Below are positions 25,881 to 35,027 of a stretch of 64,000 bases of DNA, piece by piece. The notes beneath the pieces are model-generated. The model had not been told where the DNA came from and did not search any database. It saw only the letters and a program-made list of their open reading frames with translations. Both the position numbers and the translations under genes were made by a program. Position 1 is the first letter of the stretch. Each line of letters begins with the position of its first letter. The stretch lies in NCBI RefSeq assembly GCF_000717595.1, contig NZ_JNZO01000015.1, positions 1-64,000 on the forward strand. The letters run 5' to 3'. This stretch comes from Streptomyces flavochromogenes. GTDB lineage: Bacteria; Actinomycetota; Actinomycetes; Streptomycetales; Streptomycetaceae.

Positions 25881-28817
25881 ATGTACCCGAACCTCCTCGT
25901 CCCGCTGCTCACCGCCCTGGCGCTCGCCCTCGCGGCCCTGGTGCTGGTCGCCGTCCGGCAGCCGGTGTCACGGCGGCTGGCCTTCCGGCAGGTCGCCCGT
26001 CGGCGTACCGAGGCAGCGCTGGTGATCGGCGGATCGATGCTCGGAACGGCCATCGTCATCGGGGCCCTGGTCGTCGGCGACACCCTGAACTTCTCCGTAC
26101 GGCAGGAGGCGTACCGGACCCTGGGGCCCGTGGACGAGCGCGTCGTAGCACCCCCCGGACCGACCGGGCGCGACGTGACGGAACGGATGGCCCCTCTGGC
26201 AAACGATCCCGACATCGACGGAGTGCTGAACGCCCGGGCCACCCAGGCATCCGCCGTCACCCGTACCGACGGCCGTACGGCCGCGGAGCCGCGTGTCCTG
26301 GCCTGGCAGATGGACTTCGACAAGGCGGCGCGCTTCGGCGCACCGGGTGGGGACTCCGGCCTCGGCGAACCGAATCCGAAGCCAGGACAGGTCGTGGTCA
26401 ACGAGCCGCTGGCCCGGTCCCTGAGCGTGGGGACCGGGGATCCGGTCACGCTGTACCTGTTCGGAGTTCCGGGGACGTACCGGGTCGAGCGTGTGGTGCC
26501 GGAAGAGGGCCTGGCCGGTGTGGGCCTCGGCGGCAGGATGAACCGCAACGTGTTCCTGGCACCAGGGACCCTGGACTCCGCCGCCCGGTCCGCCGGAGCG
26601 GAACCGCGCTCGGTCACCTTCGTCTCCAACCGAGGCGGCGTCGAAAGCGGCGAAGCCCTGACCGACAAGGTGACAGCCGACATCAGGCAGGCTCTGGGCC
26701 CGCTCGCCGGCCAGACGGCGATCGAGACACCGAAGCACACGGTCCTGCGGGACGCCAAGCAGGCCGGGGACTCCCTCGGAGCCCTGTTCCTCATGATCGG
26801 CAGTTTCAGCATCATCGCGGGCGCACTGCTCCTGGTGAACATCTTCGTGATGCTCGGCGAGGAGCGGAAGTCCCAGATGGGCATGGTGCGGGCCGTGGGG
26901 ATGAAGCGCTCGCGGCTCGTCGGGTCGTTCACGCTCGAAGGGGCGACGTATGCGTTGCTGTCCGCGCTGCCGGGCGTGGCCATCGGGGTCGCGGTCGGCT
27001 GGGGCGTCGCCGTGGTGGCGGCGCAGATCTTCCAGGGCTGGTCGGTCGGCGGAAGCAGCATCCGCATCGCGTTCGACGTCACTCCCACGAGCGTCCTGAA
27101 CGGTCTGACCATGGGTCTGCTGATCGCCTTTGCCGCCATCCTGGCCACCAGCGTGCGCATCAGCAGGTTCAACATCATCGCCGCGATCCGTGACCTCCCC
27201 GCCACGCCCGGGCAGGGACCGCGACGCCGGCTGCTGGCGGTCTCCAGCATCCTGGCTGCCCTGTGCGCGTTCGCGGCCGTCCCGGCCGTGGCGCGCAGCC
27301 AGCCCGACGCGACGTACCTCATGCCGGCGCTCGCCCTCGCCTTCGCCACCCCTGCACTGCTGCGTGTCCTCCCCCGTCACACGGTCACCACCCTGGTCGC
27401 GGGAGCCGTCCTCGCCTGGACGCTCCTGGCACCCGTCATCCGCCCCCGGATCTTCGACACACCCTCGATGTCCGTCTACGTCATCCAGGGCGCCCTGGCC
27501 GCCTTCTCCGCCGTGGTGCTCGTCAGCGACAACCAGAAGACCCTGCTACGTCCCGTACGGCGCCTCCTCCAGCGCCCGACGGAGGGCGGCCTGGCGGCAC
27601 GGCTCGCCGTCGCGTATCCGCTGGCCAAGCGGTTCAGGACCGGCGCGACGCTAGTGATGTACACGCTGATCGTGTTCGTCCTGGTACTCCTGACGGAGAT
27701 CTCGGGGATCATCCGCGCCGGCGTCGACGGGGTCGTCGCCGACGCCACCGCCGGATACTCCCTGCGACTGGACTACAACCCGCAGGTCGCAGGCGACCGG
27801 CTGCTCGTCGACCTCCGCGGCGGCCCCTCCGCCCCCGAGATCGCGACCGTCACACCGCTGGTCAACGCTGCAGGACGGGCTACCGACCCGGGACACCGCA
27901 GCTCTCAACCGCTGGACACCGCCGTCGTCGGCGTACCCGACGGAGCGATCACCGGCATCACGTTCCGGGAGCGCCTGCCCGGCCTCACCAACGACGCCGC
28001 GGTGTGGCAGACCCTCGCCTCCGACCCCGGCTACGTCGTGCTCGACGGCTTCTTCGGCAGCACCGGCGGCCCGGCCGGCGACTACTACGACCCCGGGGAC
28101 ACCCTCACTCTGACAGACCCCCGCACGGGCCGCAGCGAAGAGAAGGTCATCGCCGGCGTCCTCAGCAACGGGTTGGTCTTCTACCCGGCCACCGGCGCCA
28201 GTTCGACCACCTACCCCGTGGTGCTGAGCGAACGGGCGACGCGCGAGCTCTTCGGCGCCCAGGCGCAGAACGCCTCCGCGCTGGTCAGGACCAGTCCCGG
28301 CATCTCCCCCGACGCCCTGGCGACCCGACTGCAGGGCGAGCAGCTCTCGTCCAGCCTGGTCGCCACACCCATAGAGTCCGACATCCGCCAACAGTTCGAC
28401 TCCAGCACCGCCTTCTTCCGCCTCATGCAGGGCTTCCTCGCTCTGGGCCTCGGCGTGGGCATCACGGGCCTCGGCGTCGTCATGGTCCGAGCCGTACGCG
28501 AACGCCGCCGCACCATAGGCATCCTGCGGGCCCTCGGCTTCCGGGCACGGACCGTCCAGTGGTCCTTCCTCGGGGAGAGCTCCTTCATCGCCGTGGAAGG
28601 AATCGTCCTCGGCTCCCTCCTGGGCGTGCTCACCACCTGGCTGATGTACGCCAACAGCGCCGCGTTCGAGGGCCTCGAAGGAGGCTTCCCGATCGAATGG
28701 ACCAGCATCTGCGTCCTGGCCGCAGCCACCTTCGCCGCGTCCCTCCTGGCCACGATCGGACCGGCGCGCCGCGCGGCCGCCATCCGCCCGGCGCTCGCGG
28801 TCCGCGTCACCGAATGA
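25881..28817 (+). CDS. FtsX-family ABC permease with two FtsX modules
   Basis: A 978-residue membrane protein. After an N-terminal helix and a large extracytoplasmic region come three helices of the first FtsX module (about residues 300-425, e.g. LFLMIGSFSIIAGALLLVNI and FAAILATSVRISRFNIIAAI). Additional central helices, a second extracytoplasmic region (about 610-840) and a second FtsX module near the C-terminus follow (FLALGLGVGITGLGVVMVRA, GILRALGFRARTVQWSF, AATFAASLLATIGPARRAAA). Length and duplication match large actinobacterial permeases partnering a single ATPase. Substrate and role are unknown. No convincing stem-loop terminator was seen just after the stop. Confidence 0.9.
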   Translation: MYPNLLVPLLTALALALAALVLVAVRQPVSRRLAFRQVARRRTEAALVIGGSMLGTAIVIGALVVGDTLNFSVRQEAYRTLGPVDERVVAPPGPTGRDVTERMAPLANDPDIDGVLNARATQASAVTRTDGRTAAEPRVLAWQMDFDKAARFGAPGGDSGLGEPNPKPGQVVVNEPLARSLSVGTGDPVTLYLFGVPGTYRVERVVPEEGLAGVGLGGRMNRNVFLAPGTLDSAARSAGAEPRSVTFVSNRGGVESGEALTDKVTADIRQALGPLAGQTAIETPKHTVLRDAKQAGDSLGALFLMIGSFSIIAGALLLVNIFVMLGEERKSQMGMVRAVGMKRSRLVGSFTLEGATYALLSALPGVAIGVAVGWGVAVVAAQIFQGWSVGGSSIRIAFDVTPTSVLNGLTMGLLIAFAAILATSVRISRFNIIAAIRDLPATPGQGPRRRLLAVSSILAALCAFAAVPAVARSQPDATYLMPALALAFATPALLRVLPRHTVTTLVAGAVLAWTLLAPVIRPRIFDTPSMSVYVIQGALAAFSAVVLVSDNQKTLLRPVRRLLQRPTEGGLAARLAVAYPLAKRFRTGATLVMYTLIVFVLVLLTEISGIIRAGVDGVVADATAGYSLRLDYNPQVAGDRLLVDLRGGPSAPEIATVTPLVNAAGRATDPGHRSSQPLDTAVVGVPDGAITGITFRERLPGLTNDAAVWQTLASDPGYVVLDGFFGSTGGPAGDYYDPGDTLTLTDPRTGRSEEKVIAGVLSNGLVFYPATGASSTTYPVVLSERATRELFGAQAQNASALVRTSPGISPDALATRLQGEQLSSSLVATPIESDIRQQFDSSTAFFRLMQGFLALGLGVGITGLGVVMVRAVRERRRTIGILRALGFRARTVQWSFLGESSFIAVEGIVLGSLLGVLTTWLMYANSAAFEGLEGGFPIEWTSICVLAAATFAASLLATIGPARRAAAIRPALAVRVTE

Positions 28818-29039
28818 AGCGCACACCTCGCGAACCCGGTCGGCGAGCGCTGATGACCGGCAGCCGGCAGGGTGGTCGCCCTCGTCCGCGAGGCTGCCGC
28901 ACCACGCTGGGCCGGGTCACGTCCCCTCCGGCGGCGCTGCGGAGCCGACCTCGGGTCCGAAGGGAACGCGCCTGCCGACCACCTCTCGGCGCCCGAACTG
29001 CCGGACTGGCCGCCGGACCTCCTCGCAGAATCGGCCGCG

Positions 29040-30066
29040 CCGGCGGTCAGCGAGTACATCTGACTTCGCGCGCCGGTGGAGTCCGCCAGCGCCGTGCGGG
29101 GCGCTGCTGCTCACCCGGAACCCGCTCAAGAGCCCGCGCCGAGGTTCGCGGCGCCCAGGGCCAGCAACTCCTGGTTGGCGTCCAGGCGCCCGACCTCGTC
29201 ACCGGTGGCGAAGGCACGCCCGGCGAGGATGACATCCGTGTAGCCCACGAGGAGGAGACCGAGCGCCCGGAACCATCAGCCGAGACAGCTCTTCGAAGTC
29301 CGGCAGAGCCGGGTGAGGCACCCCCGCCGGCACGTCTCCGATCACGGCGACACCGTGCTCCTCCAGGCCGAACGCCGCGACCGCCACGGTGCCGAGCCCG
29401 ACCACCACCAGCGGCCCAGGCACCGCGTGCAGGAGGAGCGGAAGAGCGAAGAGGAGGACGAGAGCGGTGACAGCGACGGCAAGGGTGGCGGGCTGGGTCT
29501 CGGAGAGGTTCTGCGCCAAGGACACCGGCTGGGGAAAGAAGCCTGACCCCGTGGGACTCACGCCCGTCGTCTTCGGCAGCTGATCCACTATCATGATCAG
29601 TGCCACACCCGCGAGATAGCCGACCAGGACCGGCCGCGAGAGGAGATCGGCGACGAAGCCGAGCCTGGCCGCCCACGCCACCACGCACAGCAGCCCGACC
29701 GCGAACGCCAGCGCGGCCGCCAGTACGGCATATCGCCCAGGGGCCCCGGCAGCGATCGGCGCGACCACCGTCGCGGTCATCAGCGCGGTCGTCGACTCCG
29801 GCCCGACCGACAACAGTCGCGACGAGCCGAGAAGCGCGTACAGCACCAGCGCGGGCAGCATCGTCCGCGGACCGGCGACGGGCGGCAGCCCCGCCACGGT
29901 CGCGTACGCCATGACCTGCGGCACGAGATACGCCAGGACGGTCACGCCCGCCAGCAGGTCGCCCGCGCAGCCAGGAGCGCTCGTAGCGGGCGAGGACATC
30001 GATTCCAGGCGCGTCAGGTACCAAACGGCGCCACCCCGAATCGCCGCGTCGGGCGTGCTGCGACAT
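29040..30066 (-). pseudogene. SulP-type anion transporter, decayed remnant
   Basis: From the ATG at 30066 (GGAGAGGAGTCCC upstream) the protein reads MSQHARRGDSGWRRLVPDAP to the first helix. It then needs a shift at 29962-29964 (one extra G) to reach DLLAGVTVLAYLVPQVMAYA and GPESTTALMTATVV, the SulP core. A second shift at 29266-29268 restores LGLLLVGYTDVILAGRAFAT. Two more are needed near 29100-29130 to reach the conserved PRTALADSTGARSQMYSLTA. Sequence similarity ends near 29040, so the C-terminal half, including any STAS domain, is gone. Multiple lesions make this a true pseudogene. Bases 28818-29039, up to the FtsX stop, hold no recognisable gene. Confidence 0.85.
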
Positions 30067-30225
30067 GGGACTCCTCTCCCCCTCCGCTTCACGATCCCGC
30101 CGACTCTGGCCCGGCTGCGAGAACCGAAGATCCTACCACGCCGCCGCACAGTGCCTCCGGGCGTGACCGCCACTACGCCCACTCGCCCAGGTCCGGGCCG
30201 GACGGCTGCAGCGTTCCTCAGCCGC

Positions 30226-30373
30226 ACCAAGATCCGGTCCATGGGCGGGCCAGCACCCCGTCGTTCGGCAAAACGGTTGAGGTACGTGCAGCTGAGCCGA
30301 GGTTCAGGGCGTGTACCGCCAGCAGACCAAGAACCTCCTGGTCTCGTACTCGCCGAAGAAGCTCGGCTTCTTC
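30226..30373 (+). repeat. Repeat A, copy 1 (60-bp core at 30314-30373)
   Basis: The 60-bp core encodes, in the + frame, YRQQTKNLLVSYSPKKLGFF and contains the hairpin GAAGAAGC-TCG-GCTTCTTC at its end. A second conserved block, ACCAAGATCCGGTCCAT, lies 98 bases upstream, at the same spacing as in copy 2. Further homology (CGCCTGACCTG) follows the core as in copy 4. This copy lies between the SulP and sulfatase pseudogenes. Confidence 0.75.
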
Positions 30374-30584
30374 CAGGGGCACGAAAAGAGGCGCCTGACC
30401 TGTTGCAGATGCCTGGACGGCCATGGTGGCGCAGCATTGATTCAGTGCAGGCTGTGGGCTCTCAGCGGTGTCCGAGTGGGGCGATCCCTACTGGCATCAC
30501 GGCCGTCGCAAGGGTGTGGGACGTGGTCATCAAGGCCACGAAGCAGAGTGCCCCAGCTCGACCAGCTGCGGTGAGGAGTACATC

Positions 30585-31424
30585 GTGAGCGCTGATCAGC
30601 CGAACATCGTGGTGTTCTTCTGAGACAACCTCGGATGGGGTGAGCCGGGGTGCTACGGCGGCGGGATGTTGCGTGGGGCGCCGACACCGCGAATCGACGG
30701 GTTGGCCTCTGAAGGGGCGCGGCTGCTGAACTTCAACGTTGAGGCGCAGTGCACGCCGAGCCGGTCGGCGCTTTTGACCGGGCGGCACCCGATCCGCTCC
30801 GGAACGCAGACGGTCCCGCTCACCGGCGGTCCGGACGGCCTGACGCAATGGCAGGTCACCATCGCCCTGGCGCTCTCGGATGCGGGCTATGCGACCGGCA
30901 TGTGGGCCAAGTGGCACCTGGGCAGCGACCCGGAGAGCCGCAGCCCTGTCGACTTCGGGTTCGACGAGGCGGTGTGGTCGCCGCGGACCGCCGACGAGGT
31001 GCTGTGGACGACACATTCCTACTTCCCCGAATGGACGGTCACCTCAGCGCCCTATACCGGCGATACCAAGATCCCGCTGGAGCCAGAGCCGATCTACAGC
31101 CGCAGGAAAGGCGAAGAGCATGAAGTGATCGCCACCTACGACACACAGTTTCGGGCCGACCTCGACCGCAAGATCACCGACTGGGCGATCGACTCCATGC
31201 ACCGCTCACACGACCAGGGAAGACCGTTCAACATGTACCTGCCCTACACCCAGGTACACGTGCCGCCGATTCCCGATCCGGAATATGCATCGAAGGTCAT
31301 CCCGAATTCCCCAGCGCCGATGGTGGTCAATCTCGGCGCTACCTCTCTGCACCGAAACCCCTCACACTGGAGACCGCTCGTCGCAGAACCCGGCAGACAC
31401 CGCACCGTGGCGCATACCGAGTAG
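30585..31424 (+). pseudogene. Arylsulfatase, broken by TGA at codon 13 and truncated
   Basis: A GTG at 30585 with GAGGAG upstream starts SADQPNIVVFF, then TGA (30621-30623), then DNLGWGEPGCYGGGMLRGAP. Sulfatases of this group have Trp here, so TGG to TGA is likely. The catalytic motif CTPSRSALLTGRHPIRSG with the formylglycine Cys is intact, as are GYATGMWAKWHLGSDPESRS and PYTQVHVPPIPDPEYASK. Homology stops near 31290, before the C-terminal part of the fold. The remaining codons to the TAG at 31422 look like random read-through. This is a two-lesion pseudogene. Translation restarting at the ATG at 30666 would give only a truncated fragment. Confidence 0.82.
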
Positions 31425-31769
31425 CAGCGGGCCGTCCTGACAGCTTGCCCCGGCAGCAGCGCTCGGCTTGCCCAGACCTCCGACCTGCTGAAACGAACGA
31501 AGTGGCCTCGGGGTGGGCAAGCCTCGCGAGACCAGGCGTGAAGACTTGCCCCCGTTCGATACCGCTTCGGTCGCCGCTGCACTTCGGTGCCTGCGGCGGA
31601 CGTGTGCCACCGCCCAGCCAGGGTGAGCAGTGAGGACGGTGCGCGGTCCCGCGCGCCGGTCGGCGTCCTGCCTCACCGGAGTTTGATCAGTCTCAAGGGT
31701 CGGCGATTGGCGCCCCGACGAGACGCCGGCGCCCAGCCGGAACGTCGCACCGACCGAGGAAGTCTACGC

Positions 31770-31925
31770 ATCCTCGATCGCACCGCGCGGGACGACGGCG
31801 ACGAGGTACGCCGTGAGTTGCGGGGAGTGCGGCGGGGCTTGGTGCCGTCCTGGACGAAGGACCCGAAGGTCGGCTCCCGGATGATCAATGCCCGGGTCGA
31901 GACCGTGCACGAGGCTCACCGAGGC
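31770..31925 (+). pseudogene. SRAP (YedK/HMCES-type) domain remnant
   Basis: One short stretch reads DEVRRELRGVRRGLVPSWTK followed by KDPKVGSRMINARVETVHEA, which matches the central part of SOS-response-associated peptidases (usual form: RWGLVPSWAKDP...INARAETV). The N-terminal catalytic Cys2 region and the C-terminal half are missing or unrecognisable. The rest of the 31425-32008 gap shows no convincing gene. Confidence 0.6.
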
Positions 31926-32008
31926 GCCGCGCCGGCCGCTGGCAGGCTATGAGCTGCCAGGAGGCCGCGGCCCCGCGGTCGGGATGCGACCTCTTCGTCC
32001 TTCCGGCC

Positions 32009-33661
32009 TCAGGCGCCCGCGCTTCCACGCCGGACTCTTCGCCAGCGACGCGGCCGCGATGATTCGGACCGCAGCCCTTCGGTCAGGAGACGGAACTGCG
32101 CCTTGTCACCCGGGTTGAGCAGGATGTCCACACCACGGGGCGCGATCTCCGGCAGAGTACGACCCAGAACGCGCTCCCAGCGAGCAGGGGGCAGGCGCCG
32201 TGTGTGGATGGCAGCGGTGACGACCGGCAGACACGGCGTCCCGTCCGGGGCGGTCACCAGGAGCGGTTGGCCGTCGTCGCCGCAGGCGACTTCGAGGACC
32301 GTGTGTCGCAGCAGCGCGAGAAACCGGTCGACGGAGCCTTGACCCTCGCCCTGGGAGAAGAGGCGCAGCAGCGCGTGTACCGGATCGGTCGCCTTCGTCA
32401 CGCTGTCCGGCACGTAGTGGGGATTGGTTTCGAACGGCCCCAAGCGCCCTTCCTCGTCGAGCGGCCATCCGCCGACCGTCAGGTCCGAGGGTAGGTCAGG
32501 GTCTTCTGTCGTTGCCCGGAACTCGTGGCCTTGCTCCGGCAGTACGTACCAGCTCCCCTGCAGGATGGCGTCCGACAGAGGTGGCCCGCTGCTTTCCGAC
32601 GCGGACGCGGGATCTGGCCGCGGTGCGGTGCCGGGCTCGTCCTCGGCGAGGCCGGCCCATGTCGGGTTCTCGTCGTTCGGCGTTTCCTCGACGTCGAGGT
32701 CCATGAGCAGCAGAACGGCGTCCGGTACGCGAGCCCCGGCGGCCAGGCGCAGCCAGCGCAGCCCCTCCTGGGTGTCGCCGTTCTCACCGTGCAGTACACC
32801 CAGGTGATATGCGGCCTGCGCTGACGGCGCGTAACCTGAGCGCTCTGGCACCCTCATCGTGAAGCTGGTGCCGTCGGCTGCGGCCGGGCTGGGTTCCGGC
32901 TCGGTGCTTTTGCCGAGTTTCGCGGCGGCGCGAGTGAGCCACCGGCGGGCCTGTTCGAGGTCGCCGGCCGATTCCAGCAGACGCCCCAGCCGTAGTTCGC
33001 TGTCGGTGTCGCCCGAGCGCGCCGCCATCGTGAGCCAGTGCCGTGCGGCGTGCAGGTCCTGCGCGGGTGTCTCGTCGGCCAGGAAGGATCCCAGCAGTGC
33101 GGCGGCCGGCAGTTCGCCCGTCTCTGCCGCCACGCGCAGCCGGTCATGTGCCTCGTCGTGCCGTCCGGTGTCGCGCAGGAAGGTGGCGTACGCCAGGACG
33201 GGGATGATGTCCCCCGACCCCGCGGCTGTCAGAAGGAGGCGATCGGCGCCCTGGGTGTCCCCGCGACGAAGGAGAAGTGCGGCCAGATTGGAGGCTGCGA
33301 GGGGGCTGCCCAACTCGGTGCCCCTATGGAGGGCAGCCTCGGCCTCGTCCGAGCGCCCGGACATGAGGAGGGCGGCGCCTAGGTTGGTGACGGTCTCGGC
33401 GGAGTGCGCGTCGTCGCCCGCCCGGCGCAGTGCTTCGCGCAGCACCCGCGTGGCCTCCTCCGCGAGCCCCTGCCGCAGCAGCCGTTCGCCCACGGAGCCG
33501 AGGACGCGCGGGTTCGGGGACTGAGCAAGCCGGTGCAGCAGGGTGTCCGCCTGGGCGTGATCGCCCATCGCGCGCAGCATGCCCTCCTGGATGATGGTGA
33601 ATTCCTCAGGGGTACGGGCTTCATGCCGGACCCCGCCGCGCGGGGACGGCTCCTCGGTCAT
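32009..33661 (-). CDS. TPR/Sel1-repeat protein with SseB-like C-terminal part
   Basis: A 550-residue soluble protein. Residues about 10-330 are tandem helical repeats of about 34-36 residues (AETVTNLGAALLMSGRSDEA, ELRLGRLLESAGDLEQARRW, AYHLGVLHGENGDTQEGLRW), of the TPR/Sel1 type. An acidic linker follows. Residues about 370-550 resemble the SseB fold (GSWYVLPEQGHEF; VLEVACGDDGQPLLVTAPDG; RGVDILLNPGDKAQFRLLTE). The assignment of the last part is by pattern only. It is the last of four coupled genes headed by a CHAT protease; its ATG overlaps the membrane-protein stop. It could be a scaffold, substrate or regulator of the protease. Confidence 0.75.
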   Translation of the reverse strand: MTEEPSPRGGVRHEARTPEEFTIIQEGMLRAMGDHAQADTLLHRLAQSPNPRVLGSVGERLLRQGLAEEATRVLREALRRAGDDAHSAETVTNLGAALLMSGRSDEAEAALHRGTELGSPLAASNLAALLLRRGDTQGADRLLLTAAGSGDIIPVLAYATFLRDTGRHDEAHDRLRVAAETGELPAAALLGSFLADETPAQDLHAARHWLTMAARSGDTDSELRLGRLLESAGDLEQARRWLTRAAAKLGKSTEPEPSPAAADGTSFTMRVPERSGYAPSAQAAYHLGVLHGENGDTQEGLRWLRLAAGARVPDAVLLLMDLDVEETPNDENPTWAGLAEDEPGTAPRPDPASASESSGPPLSDAILQGSWYVLPEQGHEFRATTEDPDLPSDLTVGGWPLDEEGRLGPFETNPHYVPDSVTKATDPVHALLRLFSQGEGQGSVDRFLALLRHTVLEVACGDDGQPLLVTAPDGTPCLPVVTAAIHTRRLPPARWERVLGRTLPEIAPRGVDILLNPGDKAQFRLLTEGLRSESSRPRRWRRVRRGSAGA

Positions 33662-34590
33662 CGTCGGCACTCCGGCGTGTCGGGCAGTGGGGCGAAGACG
33701 GGAGTCGGCGCGTCCGAGCCTCGCCACAGATAGGCGGTGAGGTGCTTGCCCGCTTCGCGCTCGTGCGCGGGATCCGTCGGCAGGGGCCATCGCAAGGTGG
33801 CGTACAGGCTGGTGCGATGAAGGTCGTACGACGCCTCCACCAGGTCCGCGAGCACAGCGCACGGGCCGCGCAGGGCACCGCGGTACACGGCCACCGCGGC
33901 TACGGCGGCGGCCAGAGTCGCCCACCCGTTCCACGGCGTCCAGAAGAGGAATGCCACGGACCAGATCAGCGCGGACACCGCAGAGTCCAGCGCGGCGCGG
34001 GCCTGCGAGATCTGGGCACGGACCTCGGTGGGCAGGATCAGCCAGAGATGGGGCCAGCACTTCACCGCGTCCAGGCCGTACTTCTGATACGGCCGCAGTT
34101 CCGCCGCGCGTAGGGTGTTGCCGACCCAGGTGGGCAGTTGCCGTTCGGGGGCTCCGGGAATGCGCCGTAGGGCGGCGTCGGTTTGGACGAAGGCATCGTA
34201 GGCGTCCGGGGCGATGGGCTCCGTCGCCTCGCTCTGGGCATCACGAAGTCGCTCCCAACGTTCCCGCAGCCGGTGGCGGCGGGCTTGCTGACGCGTGGTC
34301 GCGTAGCGGCGCAAGGGCCCGGGCCAGCCGTACCCCTCCAGGAAGGCGAGGACGGTGGGGGTCAGCCGACGGACGGCGACCCCGGACAGCACGATCGTGA
34401 GCAGCGCCGCAACCACCACGAGAGCTTGGGTGCTCGGTGAAAGGGCGCGCAGGCGGTCGACAGGGGAGTGGCCAGAGCCCCATGTCATGGCGGCGAAGCC
34501 GCCCGCCCAGAAGACCATCGCCTGAGTGCCGACCACCAGCACCTCCTTGGCCACGCGGCCGGCGACCGCGTCCAGAAAGCGGTTCAGCAC
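33658..34590 (-). CDS. Membrane protein of the CHAT operon
   Basis: A 310-residue protein with about four hydrophobic segments: VLVVGTQAMVFWAGGFAAMT (about 18-37), ALVVVAALLTIVLSGVAV (about 56-73), and a pair around 210-245 (AVSALIWSVAFLFWTPWNGW, TLAAAVAAVAVYRGAL). Between them is a charged cytoplasmic-type domain of about 135 residues, rich in Arg, Glu and Gln. I recognise no family. GTG start at 34590 overlaps the end of the upstream small gene (GTGCTGA), and the 3' end overlaps the next ATG. In a CHAT operon it is a candidate membrane effector or anchor, but this is inference from context. Confidence 0.7.
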   Translation of the reverse strand: MLNRFLDAVAGRVAKEVLVVGTQAMVFWAGGFAAMTWGSGHSPVDRLRALSPSTQALVVVAALLTIVLSGVAVRRLTPTVLAFLEGYGWPGPLRRYATTRQQARRHRLRERWERLRDAQSEATEPIAPDAYDAFVQTDAALRRIPGAPERQLPTWVGNTLRAAELRPYQKYGLDAVKCWPHLWLILPTEVRAQISQARAALDSAVSALIWSVAFLFWTPWNGWATLAAAVAAVAVYRGALRGPCAVLADLVEASYDLHRTSLYATLRWPLPTDPAHEREAGKHLTAYLWRGSDAPTPVFAPLPDTPECRR

Positions 34591-35024
34591 GACGGAGGGT
34601 CCTCCCGTACGAGGGGCTGGCCGTGTGTCGGGCAGCGGGGCGGGGACTCGTCAAGGAAGGCCCGGTACCAGGCGAAGTCATGCTCGGGGCAGAAGTATCG
34701 GACGGCCGGTACCGCCTCGCCCGAGCCGGGCAGCGGCTGGTAGATCCCCCGCTCGGTATGGCGGGGCGGAAGCCCGGTCTCCAGGAAGTGGGCTGCCCAG
34801 GTGTGGATCTCCGGTTCACTTTGCAGCACCGTCAGGATCCGGTCCGCTGCGCCCGGCGCGCCGGGGTGGGCCAGGAGTTGCGCCAGCCGCGTGTCCAGCT
34901 CCCGTACGCGCTCGGGGGCGAGCGGTCCGATCAGGCGCGGCAGTTCCGCGCGGGCGGCCCGTGCACATTCGAGGATCGCCTCGTCCGACCCGATCGCCTC
35001 GTCGGATTCGTCGGTGGACGTCAT
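34584..35024 (-). CDS. Small Cys/His-rich (zinc-ribbon-like) protein of the CHAT operon
   Basis: A 146-residue protein. The N-terminal 75 residues are acidic and helical (ILECARAARAELPRLIGPLA). The C-terminal part has two C-x2-H knuckles, FCPEH and RCPTHG, 25 residues apart around DFAWYRAFLDESPP, which suggests one Zn site. A middle aromatic/Gly stretch (IYQPLPGSGEAVPAVRYF) joins them. No family is recognised. It starts three bases after the CHAT gene stop and overlaps the membrane-protein start, so the three should be made together. An adaptor, substrate or inhibitor role for the protease is possible. Confidence 0.7.
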   Translation of the reverse strand: MTSTDESDEAIGSDEAILECARAARAELPRLIGPLAPERVRELDTRLAQLLAHPGAPGAADRILTVLQSEPEIHTWAAHFLETGLPPRHTERGIYQPLPGSGEAVPAVRYFCPEHDFAWYRAFLDESPPRCPTHGQPLVREDPPSC

Positions 35025-35027
35025 CCA

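Noticed and set aside
30355..30373. The hairpin in repeat A as an ordinary terminator
   Set aside because: The hairpin is not kept in copies 3 and 4 while the peptide frame is, so termination does not explain the repeat.
30621..30623. Selenocysteine or other recoding at the sulfatase TGA
   Set aside because: The gene is also truncated at the 3' end and lies among pseudogenes; the site is a Trp position in relatives, so a nonsense mutation is simpler.
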